Assembly: GCA_037954235.1 (NCBI GenBank)
Contig: JBBMOA010000001.1
Coordinates: 12,477,980 to 12,541,979 of the forward strand
Source: Aulostomus chinensis
Taxonomy: Eukaryota; Chordata; Actinopteri; Syngnathiformes; Aulostomidae
Reading direction: 5' to 3'
DNA: 64,000 bases
Both the position numbers and the translations under genes were made by a program. The notes under the pieces were generated by a model, which worked only from the letters and a program-made list of their open reading frames with translations, made no database searches and was not told where the DNA came from. Below are positions 34,240 to 44,720 of the stretch, piece by piece; position 1 is the stretch's first letter, and the number at the start of each line of letters is the position of its first letter.

Positions 34240-34731
34240 ATCGAAGCGAAGTAAAATCTGGTCAACTGGACGTAAGTTATCTTGAAGACGTTTCACCTCT
34301 CATCCGAGAGGCTTCTTCAGTTCTCGTGAGGAGTGTGGAAACTCCAGCTTATAAACCTATGTGGGAGTGGTCAGTGCTATTGTGGTGGAAACGACCCTCC
34401 CGAGACTCACCTGGCCTCCCCAAACGACAGTCGTTGTGCGGTGTCAGGGAGTTTCAGGGGTGGTCGTTAGGGAGTTTCACCGACCACTCAGATGCTAATG
34501 GGCTGTGCTGGCATCAGCCGTTCCACATGGGTCTTTCAGCTGAGCTCTTTGGGGAAGTTTTGAAAGGACTTGGTTGTAAATAGGTGAAAGGCAATGTCGC
34601 AGTCCACCTCCTCTGTTCAAAGATGGTTTCTCTATCCTGACGTGGATGGCTTCTTTAACTCCTCTTTCAAACCATCTGTCCTCTCTGTCGAGGATTTGGA
34701 CACGATCGTCCTGGAAGGAGTGGCTTTCCTC
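34240..34731 (-). repeat. Inverted partial copy of the Penelope 3' part
   Basis: Reverse complement of the element's 3' end. It contains codons for the C-terminal 80 or so residues of the GIY-YIG protein (minus frame 34495-34749; LRHCLSPIYNQVLSK against LRHFLSPIYNQVLSK in the main copy) and the 3' UTR. It joins the direct terminal repeat head-to-tail at about 34731/34732. Confidence 0.92.
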
Positions 34732-34879
34732 AAGCTGGAGTTTCCACACTCCTCACTAGAACTGAAGAAGCCTCTCGGATGAGAGGTGAAACGTCTTCAA
34801 GATAAACTTACGTCCAGTTGACCAGATTTTACTTCGCTTCGATCTACGATGACCTGGATGAATGAGAACCTACACAGAC
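34732..34879 (+). repeat. Penelope direct terminal repeat (pLTR), 5' copy
   Basis: 148 bp, from aagctggagtttccacactc to ...acctacacagac. It includes the hammerhead-like motif and the ATG of the reading frame at 34849. It matches 37480-37627. Confidence 0.93.
34760..34819 (+). ncRNA. Hammerhead-ribozyme-like motif in pLTR (degenerate)
   Basis: A possible fold has stem I AACTG (34760-34764) with CAGTT (34815-34819), core CGGATGA and GAA, and stem III ACGT with ACGT (34810-34813), followed by C at 34814 as the would-be cleavage position (GTC triplet). The canonical CTGATGA box reads CGGATGA, stem II is only a G-T pair, and stem I has a bulge of 11 nt. The overlapping perfect hairpin CCTCTC-GGAT-GAGAGG competes with it. 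Penelope-like elements are known to carry hammerhead motifs in pLTRs. Activity of this one is doubtful. Confidence 0.4.
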
Positions 34880-37335
34880 ATCTTGCCGAACACTATGGGA
34901 AGGACATCCTTAGTGTGGTGCGGGAATGCGAAAGGACTGCAAGGAAAATCGCAGACTACAGGAACCATCTACGTTTCAACCTCCGATGCCGCCAACACAA
35001 CCTCATTCCCACTAGCCTACTACTAGGATCCACCGTGAGGGGCCACAGGGCCAGCAAGATTTTGGAACGGGCCCAAAATCAGCTTCTCAACGAGAGAGTG
35101 AGACAGGTCCATTTCACCATCGAGGGACTAAAGAGCAAGCTAGATCACCTTAATCAAGAGTTAACGCCTTTTTTGCCACCCGCCATCTTGGACAAGGTCA
35201 CCTCCTTCGTTGGGACAGCCCAACTATCTCAACATCAGAAGAGCAAGGAGAGGCAAAAAAGGAAATTCGCTCGCCTCCAGTCTCGCCTCGACCGGGAACG
35301 AGAAGCAGAAGGCCCAACCCCAGCGGACTCACAGGACAGGTGGATAAGGAACTTATCCAACAGGGAGCTCACCAGTCCTGAGAAACGCGTCCTTGCCAAA
35401 GGAATGAACTTTGCTGTCACCCCGAAACATCTCCCGACTGTGGACCTCATCACTGCCACAGAATCCGCCATCAAGAAGAACAACCTCTCCACCACAGAAG
35501 CAGATGAACTATGACTCAAGGTCACAGCGGCCCTCTCCGAAGCGAAGGTCCCCTCTGCCAACCTCTCGGTCCAGGAAAGGAAGGCCTTGAATGCACTGAG
35601 CAAAGATGAGAACATCACCATCCTTCCGGCTGATAAAGGAAGATGCACGGTGGTCCTTGACACAACTGACTACCAGGACAAGATCAGTTCTCTTCTCAGT
35701 GACATTCACACATATGAGACCTTAAAACGCGACCCCACCAGCAGCTATAAGAAGAAAGTGGTGGAACACCTACAGAAGCTGCAAAAGGGGGAAATCATCA
35801 ACTGTTTGGAGTATCACCGCCTGTACCCCGGAGACGCAGTTCCACGGATTTACGGCCTCCCCAAAATCCACAAGGAAGGTGCCCCGCTCCGACCCATTGT
35901 CAGCAGCATAAACTCTGTGACGTACAACATCGCCAAACACGTCGCCACCATCTTAGCCCCCTTGGTAGGGAAAACCCCCCACCACATCCAGAATTCCATG
36001 GACTTCGTGAACAAGGTTAGAGAACTCAAGCTGGACCCGGATGAGACCATGGTGTCCTACGATGTGACCTCCTTGTTCACCTGCGTCCCTACCGTGGAGG
36101 CTGTGGAAACAGTGAAGAAACGCCTACAGCTGGACAACACCCTCAGCAACAGGACCAACCACAATCCGGACCAAATCTGCCAACTTCTAGACCTTTGCCT
36201 GAACACAACCTACTTCCAGTACAGAGGGAAGTTTTTCTGGCAAAAACACGGCTGTGCCATGGGTTCTCCCGTATCTCCTATCGTGGCCAACCTATACATG
36301 GAAGAGGTGGAACAGAGGGCCCTGACTTCCTTCAGTGGACCCTCCCCCACCCACTGGTTCCGATACGTTGATGACACCTGGGTGAAGGTCAAGATTCAGC
36401 AGGTACAACCGTTTACAGCACACATCAACTCGGTAGACGTCAACATCAAGTTCACCAGAGAGGATGTGAAAGACAACCATCTGCCCTTTTTGGACTGCGA
36501 CGTCTACATTCAAGAGGACAGGAGCCTGAGGGTGGATGTGTACAGGAAACCCACCCACACTGACCAATACTTGCTTTTTGACTCTCACCATCCTCTGGAG
36601 CACAAGTTAGGTGTCATCAGGACGCTGCAACACCGAGCGGAGACCATCCCCACCAGCGTCCAAGGCCGGAAAAAAGAACAGCAGCATCTGAAAAGAGCAC
36701 TTAAAACTTGTGGCTTCCCAGACTGGACCTTTGTAAAATCCTCTTCCAGGTCCAGAAAGGAGGAGAGCTCCAGGAGGAGGGAAGATGAAGAAGGCAGGAG
36801 AAAAAACATAGTGATCCCCTATGTGGCAGGGGTTTCTGAGAAATTAAGGAGAATCTATAATAAGCACCGCATCCCTGTGTCTTTTAAACCAGACAACACT
36901 CTGAGACAAAGACTGGTTCACCCCAAAGATCCCACCCCTCACAGCCAGAAAAGCAATCTGGTATACGCTGTCAGATGCAGTGAGGCCTGCACGGATCTCT
37001 ACATAGGGGAAACCAAACAGCCCCTCAACAAGCGTATGGCCCAACATAGAAGAGCCAACTCTGGAGGACAGGACTCAGCGGTTTTCCTCCACCTCAAGGA
37101 GGAAAGCCACTCCTTCCAGGACGATCGTGTCCAAATCCTCGACAGAGAGGACAGATGGTTTGAAAGAGGAGTTAAAGAAGCCATCCACGTCAGGATAGAG
37201 AAACCATCTTTGAACAGAGGAGGTGGACTGCGACATTTCCTTTCACCTATTTACAACCAAGTCCTTTCAAAACTTCCCCAAAGAGCTCAGCTGAAAGACC
37301 CATGTGGAACGGCTGATGCCAGCACAGCCCATTAG
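34849..37335 (+). pseudogene. Penelope RT + GIY-YIG endonuclease, one in-frame TGA
   Basis: One frame of 829 codons including a TGA at 35512-35514. The first part (221 codons) is the N-terminal region typical of Penelope proteins. After the stop, numbering from the ATG at 35587: LPADKGRCTVVLD (13-25), IYGLPKIHKEG (88-98), RPIVSSI (102-108), YDVTSLFTCVP (158-168), CAMGSPVSPIVANLYME (223-239), catalytic YVDD (260-263), FLDCDVYI (301-308), then a basic linker and the GIY-YIG domain (VYAV 459-462, YIGE 472-475, NKRMAQHRR 481-489). The TGA is one transition from CGA, so a CpG mutation is a likely cause. The start ATG lies inside the terminal repeat. Apart from the stop the protein looks complete. 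RT and endonuclease would copy the element RNA at a nicked target. Confidence 0.92.
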
Positions 37336-37479
37336 CATCTGAGTGGTCGGTGAAACTCCCTAACGACCACCCCTGAAACTCCCTGACACCGCACAACGAC
37401 TGTCGTTTGGGGAGGCCAGGTGAGTCTCGGGAGGGTCGTTTCCACCACAATAGCACTGACCACTCCCACATAGGTTCAT
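37336..37479 (+). other. Penelope 3' UTR
   Basis: Untranslated stretch between the stop codon and the 3' terminal repeat. It contains gaaactccctaacgaccacc twice in similar form. Its reverse complement is at about 34350-34500. Confidence 0.85.
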
Positions 37480-37627
37480 AAGCTGGAGTTTCCACACTCC
37501 TCACTAGAACTGAAGAAGCCTCTCGGATGAGAGGTGAAACGTCTTCAAGATATACTTACGTCCAGTTGACCAGATTTTACTTCGCTTCGATCTACGATGA
37601 CCTGGATGAATGAGAACCTACACAGAC
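37480..37627 (+). repeat. Penelope direct terminal repeat (pLTR), 3' copy
   Basis: Copy of 34732-34879 with one visible difference (aagataaactta against aagatatactta). The hammerhead-like motif is at 37508-37567. Confidence 0.93.
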
Positions 37628-37639
37628 AGCCTGTGGTTG
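37628..37639 (+). repeat. 12-bp target-site duplication, right
   Basis: agcctgtggttg, identical to 34228-34239. Confidence 0.9.
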
Positions 37640-37934
37640 TGAGCAGGGCAGAACAGAACTGACAGTATCTCCCATGCAGGACCTGGGTCAGCGCCTGGTG
37701 CCAGCTGGGGCACCGCTTTAACCTGGACCCCTAGAAGATCTTCTCCAGGAACTGGCCTTTTTCAATCGAAACAGTGTGAAACGTCGAGTAAAGAAATAGA
37801 ATTATTTAATTCACAATGAGGCCTCTTTCATAAAACAAAATGAACAACTGACCACCTCACCATGACTTCACCCTGATAACCAGGAGGTAACCTGGTAGTC
37901 AGAGCAGCGGTGCTCAGGTCTGTGGACTCAGAAG
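37640..37934 (+). repeat. Direct repeats D5/D6, copy 1
   Basis: 37640-37712 (gagcagggcagaacagaact ...) matches 45832-45905, and 37767-37865 (aaacgtcgagtaaagaaat ... caactgacc) matches 46278-46372, both in the same orientation. No gene. Confidence 0.8.
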
Positions 37935-38440
37935 AGGGTTCTTCTTCTGGTCACAGGTTTGAAGATACCAGTGGAAGAGAAAGGAAAGGCTGTGAGAGAC
38001 CTGCCACACCTCTCCAGTGACTTGGGACATGATGGCAGTGGTGGGATTTGAACCCACGCCTCCTCAGAGACTGGAGCCTTAATCCAGCGCCTTAGACCGC
38101 TCGGCCACACAACCTCACTGTGCTGTTCTCTGAGTTGGTCTGCTAAAGGCATGTTGAAGAGGAAGTAACATAATGATATAAAACTTATTCTGAAGGGGGA
38201 CCCCTTTCCTCCACGGTCACAGGAAGTGACAACAGCGCCGCTAGAAGCAGGAAAGAAATGGTAAAAGGACTCAGTTTGTACAGAGCCTTTCTACCTCAGC
38301 AGCACTCAAGGAGCTGAACAATGTCCTCTCATTCACACACACTCACACACTGATGCTGAAGGCTGCCATGCAAGGAGCCAACCTACTCATCAGAAGTATT
38401 TAGGGGTTCAGTATCTTACTCAAGGACACTTTGACATGGT
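37935..38440 (-). repeat. Inverted duplication I4, copy 2 (with tRNA-Leu)
   Basis: Reverse complement of 21040-21570. It contains tRNA-Leu(AAG) at its left and the SINE-like body at about 38215-38440. Confidence 0.88.
38033..38114 (-). tRNA. tRNA-Leu(AAG)
   Basis: 82 nt on the minus strand. Acceptor GGTTGTG/CACTGCC has one T-T mismatch. A box tggccgagcgg and B box ggttcaaatcc are intact. Anticodon stem CTGGA/TCCAG surrounds loop TTAAGGC, anticodon AAG. A long variable arm is present. It is paralogous with tRNA-Leu(TAA) at 21396, from which it differs at anticodon positions 34 and 36. No TTTT is adjacent. Confidence 0.88.
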
Positions 38441-38604
38441 CACCAGGGGTAGTGAGGATGGAACTGGACCCTGGTATCTGCAGCGACTCCATCAACTCCT
38501 AATCTAGCAGCTCTGCTGGGTCCAACTATTTTACAGAACATTTGACAGACCTGTGGAGCAGTGAGGACACACATGAGTTGATCACATGATCCACTGAAGC
38601 GCCA

Positions 38605-38830
38605 TATAACCCTGCCACTGAGGTCACCAACATGAGCTGGAGTTGGGACTCTTGAACTGAACCTGGTATCACAGCGACACCTACTGCTGCAAAATGGAAC
38701 AGCAACATTGAACCAAGTACAGGATTGGAGGGAGACTGATGGTCGCTGTTTGGGTTTTTGAAGGACAAGGAGGGCGTGGGTTCAAGCTGGATTCTCAGAG
38801 ACGATTTCCCCAACCTCTACATTGGCATCT
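38605..38830 (-). repeat. Inverted duplication I3, copy 2
   Basis: Reverse complement of 18790-18975 and, at its right part, of 20553-20660. Confidence 0.85.
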
Positions 38831-39697
38831 ACACTGTCATCCAGTCACTTGACTGAAGTCATCCATTCATGTCAGTGATGTCACTTGGCAGGACTCTCAT
38901 TGCCGTCTCATTCTAGAAAAGAATCCAGACTCCACCTGTGGCTCCATGATAACTGATGGACCTCTGGTTGGAGGCTGGACGATGATGCAGCAAGAACAAA
39001 TACCAGTGCCCAACCAGATCAACTTAATGGCAGTTTTTGTAGTGATTTGATGCCTCATGAGGAGAAAATTTGGGCACAAATGTTGGACAAGAGTGTTTGT
39101 GGAGGGTGTTTTTTGTTGTTGTTGCAGTGTTGTAAGTCACTGTACCTGCAGCTGAATGATTGAACTTTCTCCAAATGTCCTCAAGATGGTTTCCAATGAC
39201 ATCAGTTGTCACAAGAGGAAGTCTGCATGTAAACACACTCAGGTGTGCCCAGCTATTCTTATGAGAACATTCGATCAACTTCATTCTATGTGCAGCCTAA
39301 CCTTAATCTTAATCTTAATCTTAACCAACTGAATCTTAATCTTTATTTGAAACTAAACTCAATCCAGACCTTGACTCTGAAATTCATGCAAGAACTCACA
39401 AACTGCATTGCGTTGCATCAGGGCTGGTCTTTGGTCCCCATGAGGACGAGGACTCCTGATCAGTGTTGATGATGGAAATGGTCTCCAACACCATAAAAGA
39501 AGAAATACACACACGTGTAAACACACACAGTGACCCCGCATGTCGTTTTTGCCCAATTTAAATTTTCATTCATGACCCAGAACCTCTCAAAAGCCCTGAA
39601 GAAAAATTGAATATTTGGAGTTTGAAAGCCATAAATCACATCCATATCATCTCGTCCATCTCAGTCTGACCTCATCTTTGTTTGTTGTTTTTTAAAG
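38831..39697. other. Spacer with repeat D7
   Basis: 38884-38972 (ccgtctcattctagaaaaga ... gaggctggacgatgatg) is repeated in the same orientation at 46797-46890. A short CTTAAT-type repeat lies at 39299-39345. No gene recognised. Confidence 0.55.
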
Positions 39698-39905
39698 AGG
39701 GACAAATTGGTACTTGGTCAAAAAAGCACTCTGGGAAAATGATCCTGCTTTCAGGGAGGTCTTTGGTGAGTTTGCTAACAATGCAGAGAACCATGACGGT
39801 ACCAAGCACAAGGCTGCTGCCCTCTGCATCACAGCTACACTTTGGAGTCTGTTTGAACTGAATGTGAAGGGTCTGACATCATCATACCAGTACAACAACA
39901 AGTGA
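39698..39905 (+). CDS. Unrecognised exon-like open frame, 68 codons
   Basis: After a pyrimidine-rich stretch ending in AAAG (a possible splice acceptor at 39697), the frame reads GTNWYLVKKALWENDPAFRE ... ITATLWSLFELNVKGLTSS and stops with TGA at 39903-39905. The composition is ordinary for a soluble helical protein, unlike the repeat-derived frames nearby. I do not recognise a family. There is no ATG at the start, so if real it would be a terminal exon. A possible AATAAA (cataataaaaaag) lies near 40057. It could equally be a fragment of a mobile element. Confidence 0.3.
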
Positions 39906-40625
39906 CCGTGAAACAAAGAAAACCTTCACTGATGAGTCCATGGATCTCATTGATCTGTGCCATTTCCTGATCTTCAGGTTCTGTCTTTGATTTCTTTCTT
40001 TGATCTCTAAATTCTGAGCTTTGGTTTCCTTGGTCAGTCTTTGAATTCTGGTTCATAATAAAAAAGAACTCCCAGCATATTTCTGCAGACCATAGATAGG
40101 GATTTTACCAACTGCACCATAGCAACCCTCTTGCTGTCTGCTGTTGTGCCATTGAAAAGTAAGACAGCCTGGCAGTCAACAAACTGGGCTCAACAGAAAA
40201 ATGTCAACTAAAGATGGATTAAAGACCAGGAGGAAATGTAACCAACCTACAAAGATGGAGGGGAATTGAGACCCACATGTTTGCCATCCTTGATGAACTG
40301 TCCACTGGTGCAGGGGATGAAAGAAGATTTATTTTATTGATTTATTTTGAAGACAATTTGTTTCCACATGAATGTCACATTTAGAATCTGCTTCTTACTT
40401 GGTTTGTGGATGTGCTTCTGACACCAGGACGACATGGAACTCCTGAAACAGAGATTTGGTTCATTTTGATGTAAAAAGAACAATTCCTCCCCCAGGCTCA
40501 GACTCAGGTGGTTTCTTTCTCTTGCCAGGGTCTCTCCCTCTCTTTAAATCCCTCTTTCACAGGGCACCGATGAAGCAGGGACCCAGAAACACTCCAGCCA
40601 GCTTGAAGGAACTGGGACAGACCAA
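39906..40625. other. Spacer, nothing recognised
   Basis: No gene, RNA or named repeat recognised. Confidence 0.45.
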
Positions 40626-41226
40626 GGCTGCGTCTGAATTGTCAAGTACCAACCTACGTCCTCCTGCTACGACCTCCAGCTACAGCCTCCTGCTACAACC
40701 TGAACATGGCGGCACCACTCAGACACCCTGGAAGATTGGTGGTGAAGCACGACCTCTGCTGGCAGAGCACAGACACCGCAATTAGGTAGACAGCACCAAC
40801 GAAAGCCCCACCTGCTGGCCTGACTGCAGTACTGCACTCCACTCTGAGCGCACCCTCCATTCATTCTCTATGATGAAGCACATTAACGCACCTGTACAGG
40901 TGTATTCACACACGTCACGTTTGGTGTGAACACACCTTTAGTCATCAACAACGACTACAAATGTTGGTGTTGCATAAGAATGGGAGACTGTTGGTGGCGC
41001 TAACTTGGCTTGTGGGTCCACACGTTTTTAGGGGACGAAGAAGAAGCCTGCGGTGCATTGTGGGCCATAGGTTGCTCTGTAGGATGCACCTGAACCGACC
41101 TACAATGTGGGCGTGTTTAGGCTGGAATTTAGGTTGAGAAGTAGGTCGCTACTCGCGCCAGTTGTGGTTTAGAACAGCCTACGACCTGAGACCTAGGATC
41201 AGACCTACTTGGCTACTCAGACGCAG
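40626..41226. mobile_element. Possible MITE with imperfect terminal inverted repeats
   Basis: The left end ggctgcgtctgaattgtcaa and the right end in reverse complement (cactgcgtctgagtagccaa) share tgcgtctga and caagta-like bases, about 600 bp apart. The interior is rich in acctacg/cgtaggt elements on both strands and has no coding capacity. I could not identify a clear target duplication, so the class is unassigned. Confidence 0.35.
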
Positions 41227-41422
41227 TGCCAGTTCCTGAATCAGTCACGTGGTCACTGCCGAATGACGAGCTTCCAACGTCACCAAATACGTCATCAATA
41301 CGTGCTTCACAATAAAAAGAATCGGGACGCCTCTGAACAACCAGGAAAGAAGGAGAAGTCCGTGAACCCCCGGCCTCGGTCTTTGTCTCCTGAAGGCTGA
41401 GTGGCGCCGGTAGAACCTCAAC

Positions 41423-41687
41423 ATGTGCGCCGCGCAGCTGCTGCGGGTGTCGGTCCAGGAGCGGATCCTCGCCGCCGCTGAAGACTTCCTGCTGCAGCTG
41501 GGAGAAGGAGACTCAGCGGCTGGAGTCCCGGTGCTGAGAGCGCTGCTCACCGAGCGGCTGGCGGCGGCCGCAGAGCAGATCGTGGCTCTGCTGGAGGAAA
41601 CCGTGGCGGAGTACGAGCGGGAGAACCGCCGGCAGAGGTTGCTGCTTGATGCCGTGCTGAAGCCCCGAGTCAGGCTGGACAGAGCAG
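41423..41687 (+). CDS. Fish C2H2 zinc-finger gene, exon 1
   Basis: Codes for MCAAQLLRVSVQERILAAAE through LLDAVLKPRVRLDRA, the N-terminal exon found in many fish C2H2 zinc-finger proteins, with two helical stretches and no finger. The start ATG is in good context (caacATGtg), preceded by a GC-rich leader. The exon ends at a consensus donor AG|GTGAGT at 41687/41688, phase 1. The predicted partner exon is at 43794. Function would be a nuclear DNA-binding regulator, but see the damage in exon 2. Confidence 0.85.
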
Positions 41688-43793
41688 GTGAGTCCCCGCA
41701 GGGACCTGCTGGGCCCCGAATTCAGTCGAGGAAGTGGAGCTGCAGAGGCCCTCAGAGAGCATTTTAGGGGATTTTAGGTGTAAAAAGCCATTTCCGGGTT
41801 GTGTGTGAACGTCTGAAAGGTAAAATGTAAAAATTCAAAGGTCAAAATCGAAGGGTAAACTAGTTTTTCTGTGGATTGTTGTCCAGCCTTCTTTTGTAGT
41901 TTTTACCCTGTCCTGTTCAGCAGCAGCATCCATGTTCCTGGTGCCTGGTTGGACTGAAGCAGTTCTACTCTGCTAAGGAGGAACCTGATAAACTCCTCCT
42001 ATCACCATCTGTGTTGAACTTTATTAGGAATGGTGTTGGTTCATTGATGAAGCTACCGGACTGAGGACAGGAGAGGACAGGAAGAGAGAGCAGGGACAGG
42101 ACAGGAAGAGAGAGCAGGGACAGGACAGGGAGGACAGGGGGGGACAACAATAGGAGAAAAACAAACAAAAACAATAACAACAGAGATTTATCGAGAGTTC
42201 GATCTGAAATTCTACTGGTCACCAAGTGACGAAATATAAAAATAGACCAGAGAGAGAGAGAGTAGAGCCAGCAGGTATTTCTTCTCAGAGTATTACAGTT
42301 CTACAACACAGAACAACAGAAGTTATCAGTCGAGAGAAACTCTCACTGACCTGTCTTTGTAGCCAGAGAGGCGTGTATTTTGAGACCAGATGTGTGTGTG
42401 TGTCTATTTGGATATGTGTGTGTGGGTGTGTGTTCAAGTCATTCTGACACACACACGTACATAGATGCGTCCGTGTGTGTGTGTGTATGTGTGTGCTACG
42501 CTTTGTCTTGAATGCAGTGGGTAGCTGACTGTAGCTGATGTGGGGGTCCAGAACATCACACCCCCAGTCCAGGATAGCAGGCAGGTCAGGACCAAGGCAC
42601 CAGGGCACCCAGAAACCCCCTGAACACAGGGAACCCCAGGAACCCCCCCCCCCCCCCCCCCAGGCCACAGGCCCAACCCATGCCCACGCTGGTGCAGTTA
42701 GCAAAAGGGGCAGCAATGGACCCACTCCCTGCCCCAGCTGCCCCCCCATCCCAACATGGGTGCAGGGTGTGTGTTGTGCGTGGGAGTGTAGATGTGATGG
42801 TGTGGATGACTAGAATGTAGTTAAAATTCAGGGAGGCACCTGGGGCGTGGGAGCGCCGCCGGTTGCTTGTTTGTGCCATTTATTCTTTTTTATATATTAA
42901 TATTAATATTAATATTGGTCCAGACGTTATGTGTGCCAGAGAGCTAAGTATTTCCTGTGTAGGTGTTTTTTGTGTTGTGTTATTTTTTTTTGATGGGTCC
43001 ATGAGGATCATGAAGTGAAAGAAACAAAGACCTGACGCATCAGTGGATCTCAGGAATCGTCATTCCAGGGCTGGAACCTGAGGTGTGAGTCACTGTCAGT
43101 GGTCAATGTTAAGAACACTCCCATTGACAGGCATCAGAAGCATGTTACCATTGAACTGAACCAAGACAAGACCAAGCTGAGGGGACATTCACACTGTGTT
43201 GCTAACTCCTGCTAACTGAGTCGTGTGTGACAGGCTGGCCCAGCATGCTGTGCATGTTGGTGTCCTTGTGTCATTCTTCTGTAGGCTGCTACGGTGCTAC
43301 CTTGTTAAAAGATGATCCTGTAGACTGGAAGTTATATCAGCCCATTAAAAACAACCTTTTTTTCTCCACTGCCCGGTTGGCCTGGGCTGGACCGGCCATT
43401 AGGGAATCATTCCACTTCTCCCAGTGGCCAGCACCTCCCTGGCTGTGAGTGTAGGTGGGCTGACATGTTTAGCATTGGTACAGGTTCCCTCTGGTTCTAG
43501 GGACTGAACTCTCATTCTCCTACAGGGTCTCATTCTAGAAATGAACATTCTGACTAGCAGATGTGATCATGAATGGACCAAAACCATTCAGCAGAGGGGA
43601 CCAGTGACCTTTGACCTGGGTGACCCAACGTTGATCCAAACATCTGAAGCCAGCGTTTCTGTTCCCAGTTTGCTGACTGGTCGTCAGTAGCAGGACGTCT
43701 CTTTTCATTGAGTAGATTTCTGTTTCTGTCTGTTGCTCCGCTGTTTCAGAGTCAAATGAAGAGATTTCTGATGTTGCTGTTTGTGTCCTGCAG
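41688..43793 (+). other. Intron of the zinc-finger gene
   Basis: GT...AG intron of about 2.1 kb with acceptor tttgtgtcctgcag. It contains GGACAG/GAGAGCAGG simple repeats at 42060-42140, GT-rich tracts at about 42390-42500, a run of 19 C at 42643-42661 and an AT-rich (ATATTA)n stretch at about 42890. No gene inside. Confidence 0.75.
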
Positions 43794-44544
43794 ATGTGGA
43801 GCAGCTGCTGGTGATTAAAGAAGAGGTTCCCCCTGAGCTGCAGGACCCAGAGCCCCCCCCCCCCACATTAAAGAGGAGAGGGAGGAGCTCTGGACCAGTG
43901 AGGAGGGAGGGCAGCTTCAAGGGCAGGAGGAGGCTGATATCACCACGTTCCCCTTCACTCTGGTCCCTGTGAAGAGTGAAGGGGACGAAGAGAAACCTCA
44001 GTTCCCACAGCTTCACCAGAGTCTCACTGAGGAGAACTTGAAAGAAGAGTCTCTGAGCAGCAGCCCAGTTCATCCTCTGAAAACAGAAGCTGATGGAGAA
44101 GAGAGTGGAGGACCAGAACCAGAACCAGCCAGCAAGGTAGATCCAGATCCACTTGTACAACCCCAGACTGATGACCAGATGTCAGACTCTTCTGAAGCTG
44201 AGACTGAAGTCAGTGAGGATGATTGGGTCAGACCTGATAACACGGTCACCTCTGAGCACAAGGAACCCTTTGGCTCAAGGAGGAATTTGCTTCAGAAACT
44301 GAGCCCAGGACAGGAAGTGAGTCATTGCAGCTCAAAAGAGAAAAAAGTTAAGACTGAAAGAGAATCAGAGATCATCAGGAACGTGACCTTTGGTCCTTCT
44401 GAATCTGAGACTGAAGTCAGTGAGGATGAGCGTCCATTTAGGTGCTCAACATGCAGTGAAGGTTTTAGTAACAGAGGGAGTTTGGATGCACACATGCAAA
44501 CACACACTGGGGAGAAACCATTTCCCTGCTCAGTTTGTGGAAAA
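43794..44544 (+). pseudogene. Zinc-finger gene exon 2, frameshifted and truncated
   Basis: Begins in phase 1 after the acceptor: DVEQLLVIKEEVPPELQDPEP, a motif typical of this fish family. A run of 12 C at 43853-43864 shifts the frame; downstream, the other frame restores the family sequence (TTFPFTLVPVKSEGDEEKPQ). An acidic region with SESETEVSEDE repeats follows. One complete C2H2 finger (CSTCSEGF...HMQTH) and linker TGEKPF come next, then a second finger (CSVCGK) cut at about 44544 by an insertion. Members of this family normally have several fingers, so at least the 3' part is lost. The C-run could be a polymorphism or sequencing error, but the truncation is real in this sequence. Confidence 0.82.
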
Positions 44545-44602
44545 TTGGGGGGGCTATCCATTATTTATTTCATATTTGATATGATATATTATTATAAATA
44601 TG

Positions 44603-44699
<97 letters not shown>

Positions 44700-44720
44700 A
44701 TTTGATATTCAAGATATAAT
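44545..44720. repeat. (AT)n microsatellite interrupting the finger exon
   Basis: Long AT tract at 44603-44696 flanked by A/T-rich sequence (tttcatatttgatatgatat on the left, gatatttgatattcaagata on the right), placed directly at the break in the second zinc finger. Confidence 0.9.

Larger units (their letters stand above)
34240..37627 (+). mobile_element. Penelope-like element, 3388 bp, with TSD
   Basis: Complete insertion bounded by a 12 bp target-site duplication (agcctgtggttg). Order: an inverted partial copy of the element's own 3' part (34240-34731), a direct terminal repeat (34732-34879), one reading frame for a Penelope-type reverse transcriptase with GIY-YIG endonuclease (34849-37335, one stop codon), a 3' UTR and a second direct terminal repeat (37480-37627). 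This mix of direct and inverted terminal copies is typical of Penelope-like elements. The direct repeats differ at one base that I can see in 148, so the insertion is recent. Clade (Neptune or Poseidon) is not resolved here. Confidence 0.93.
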
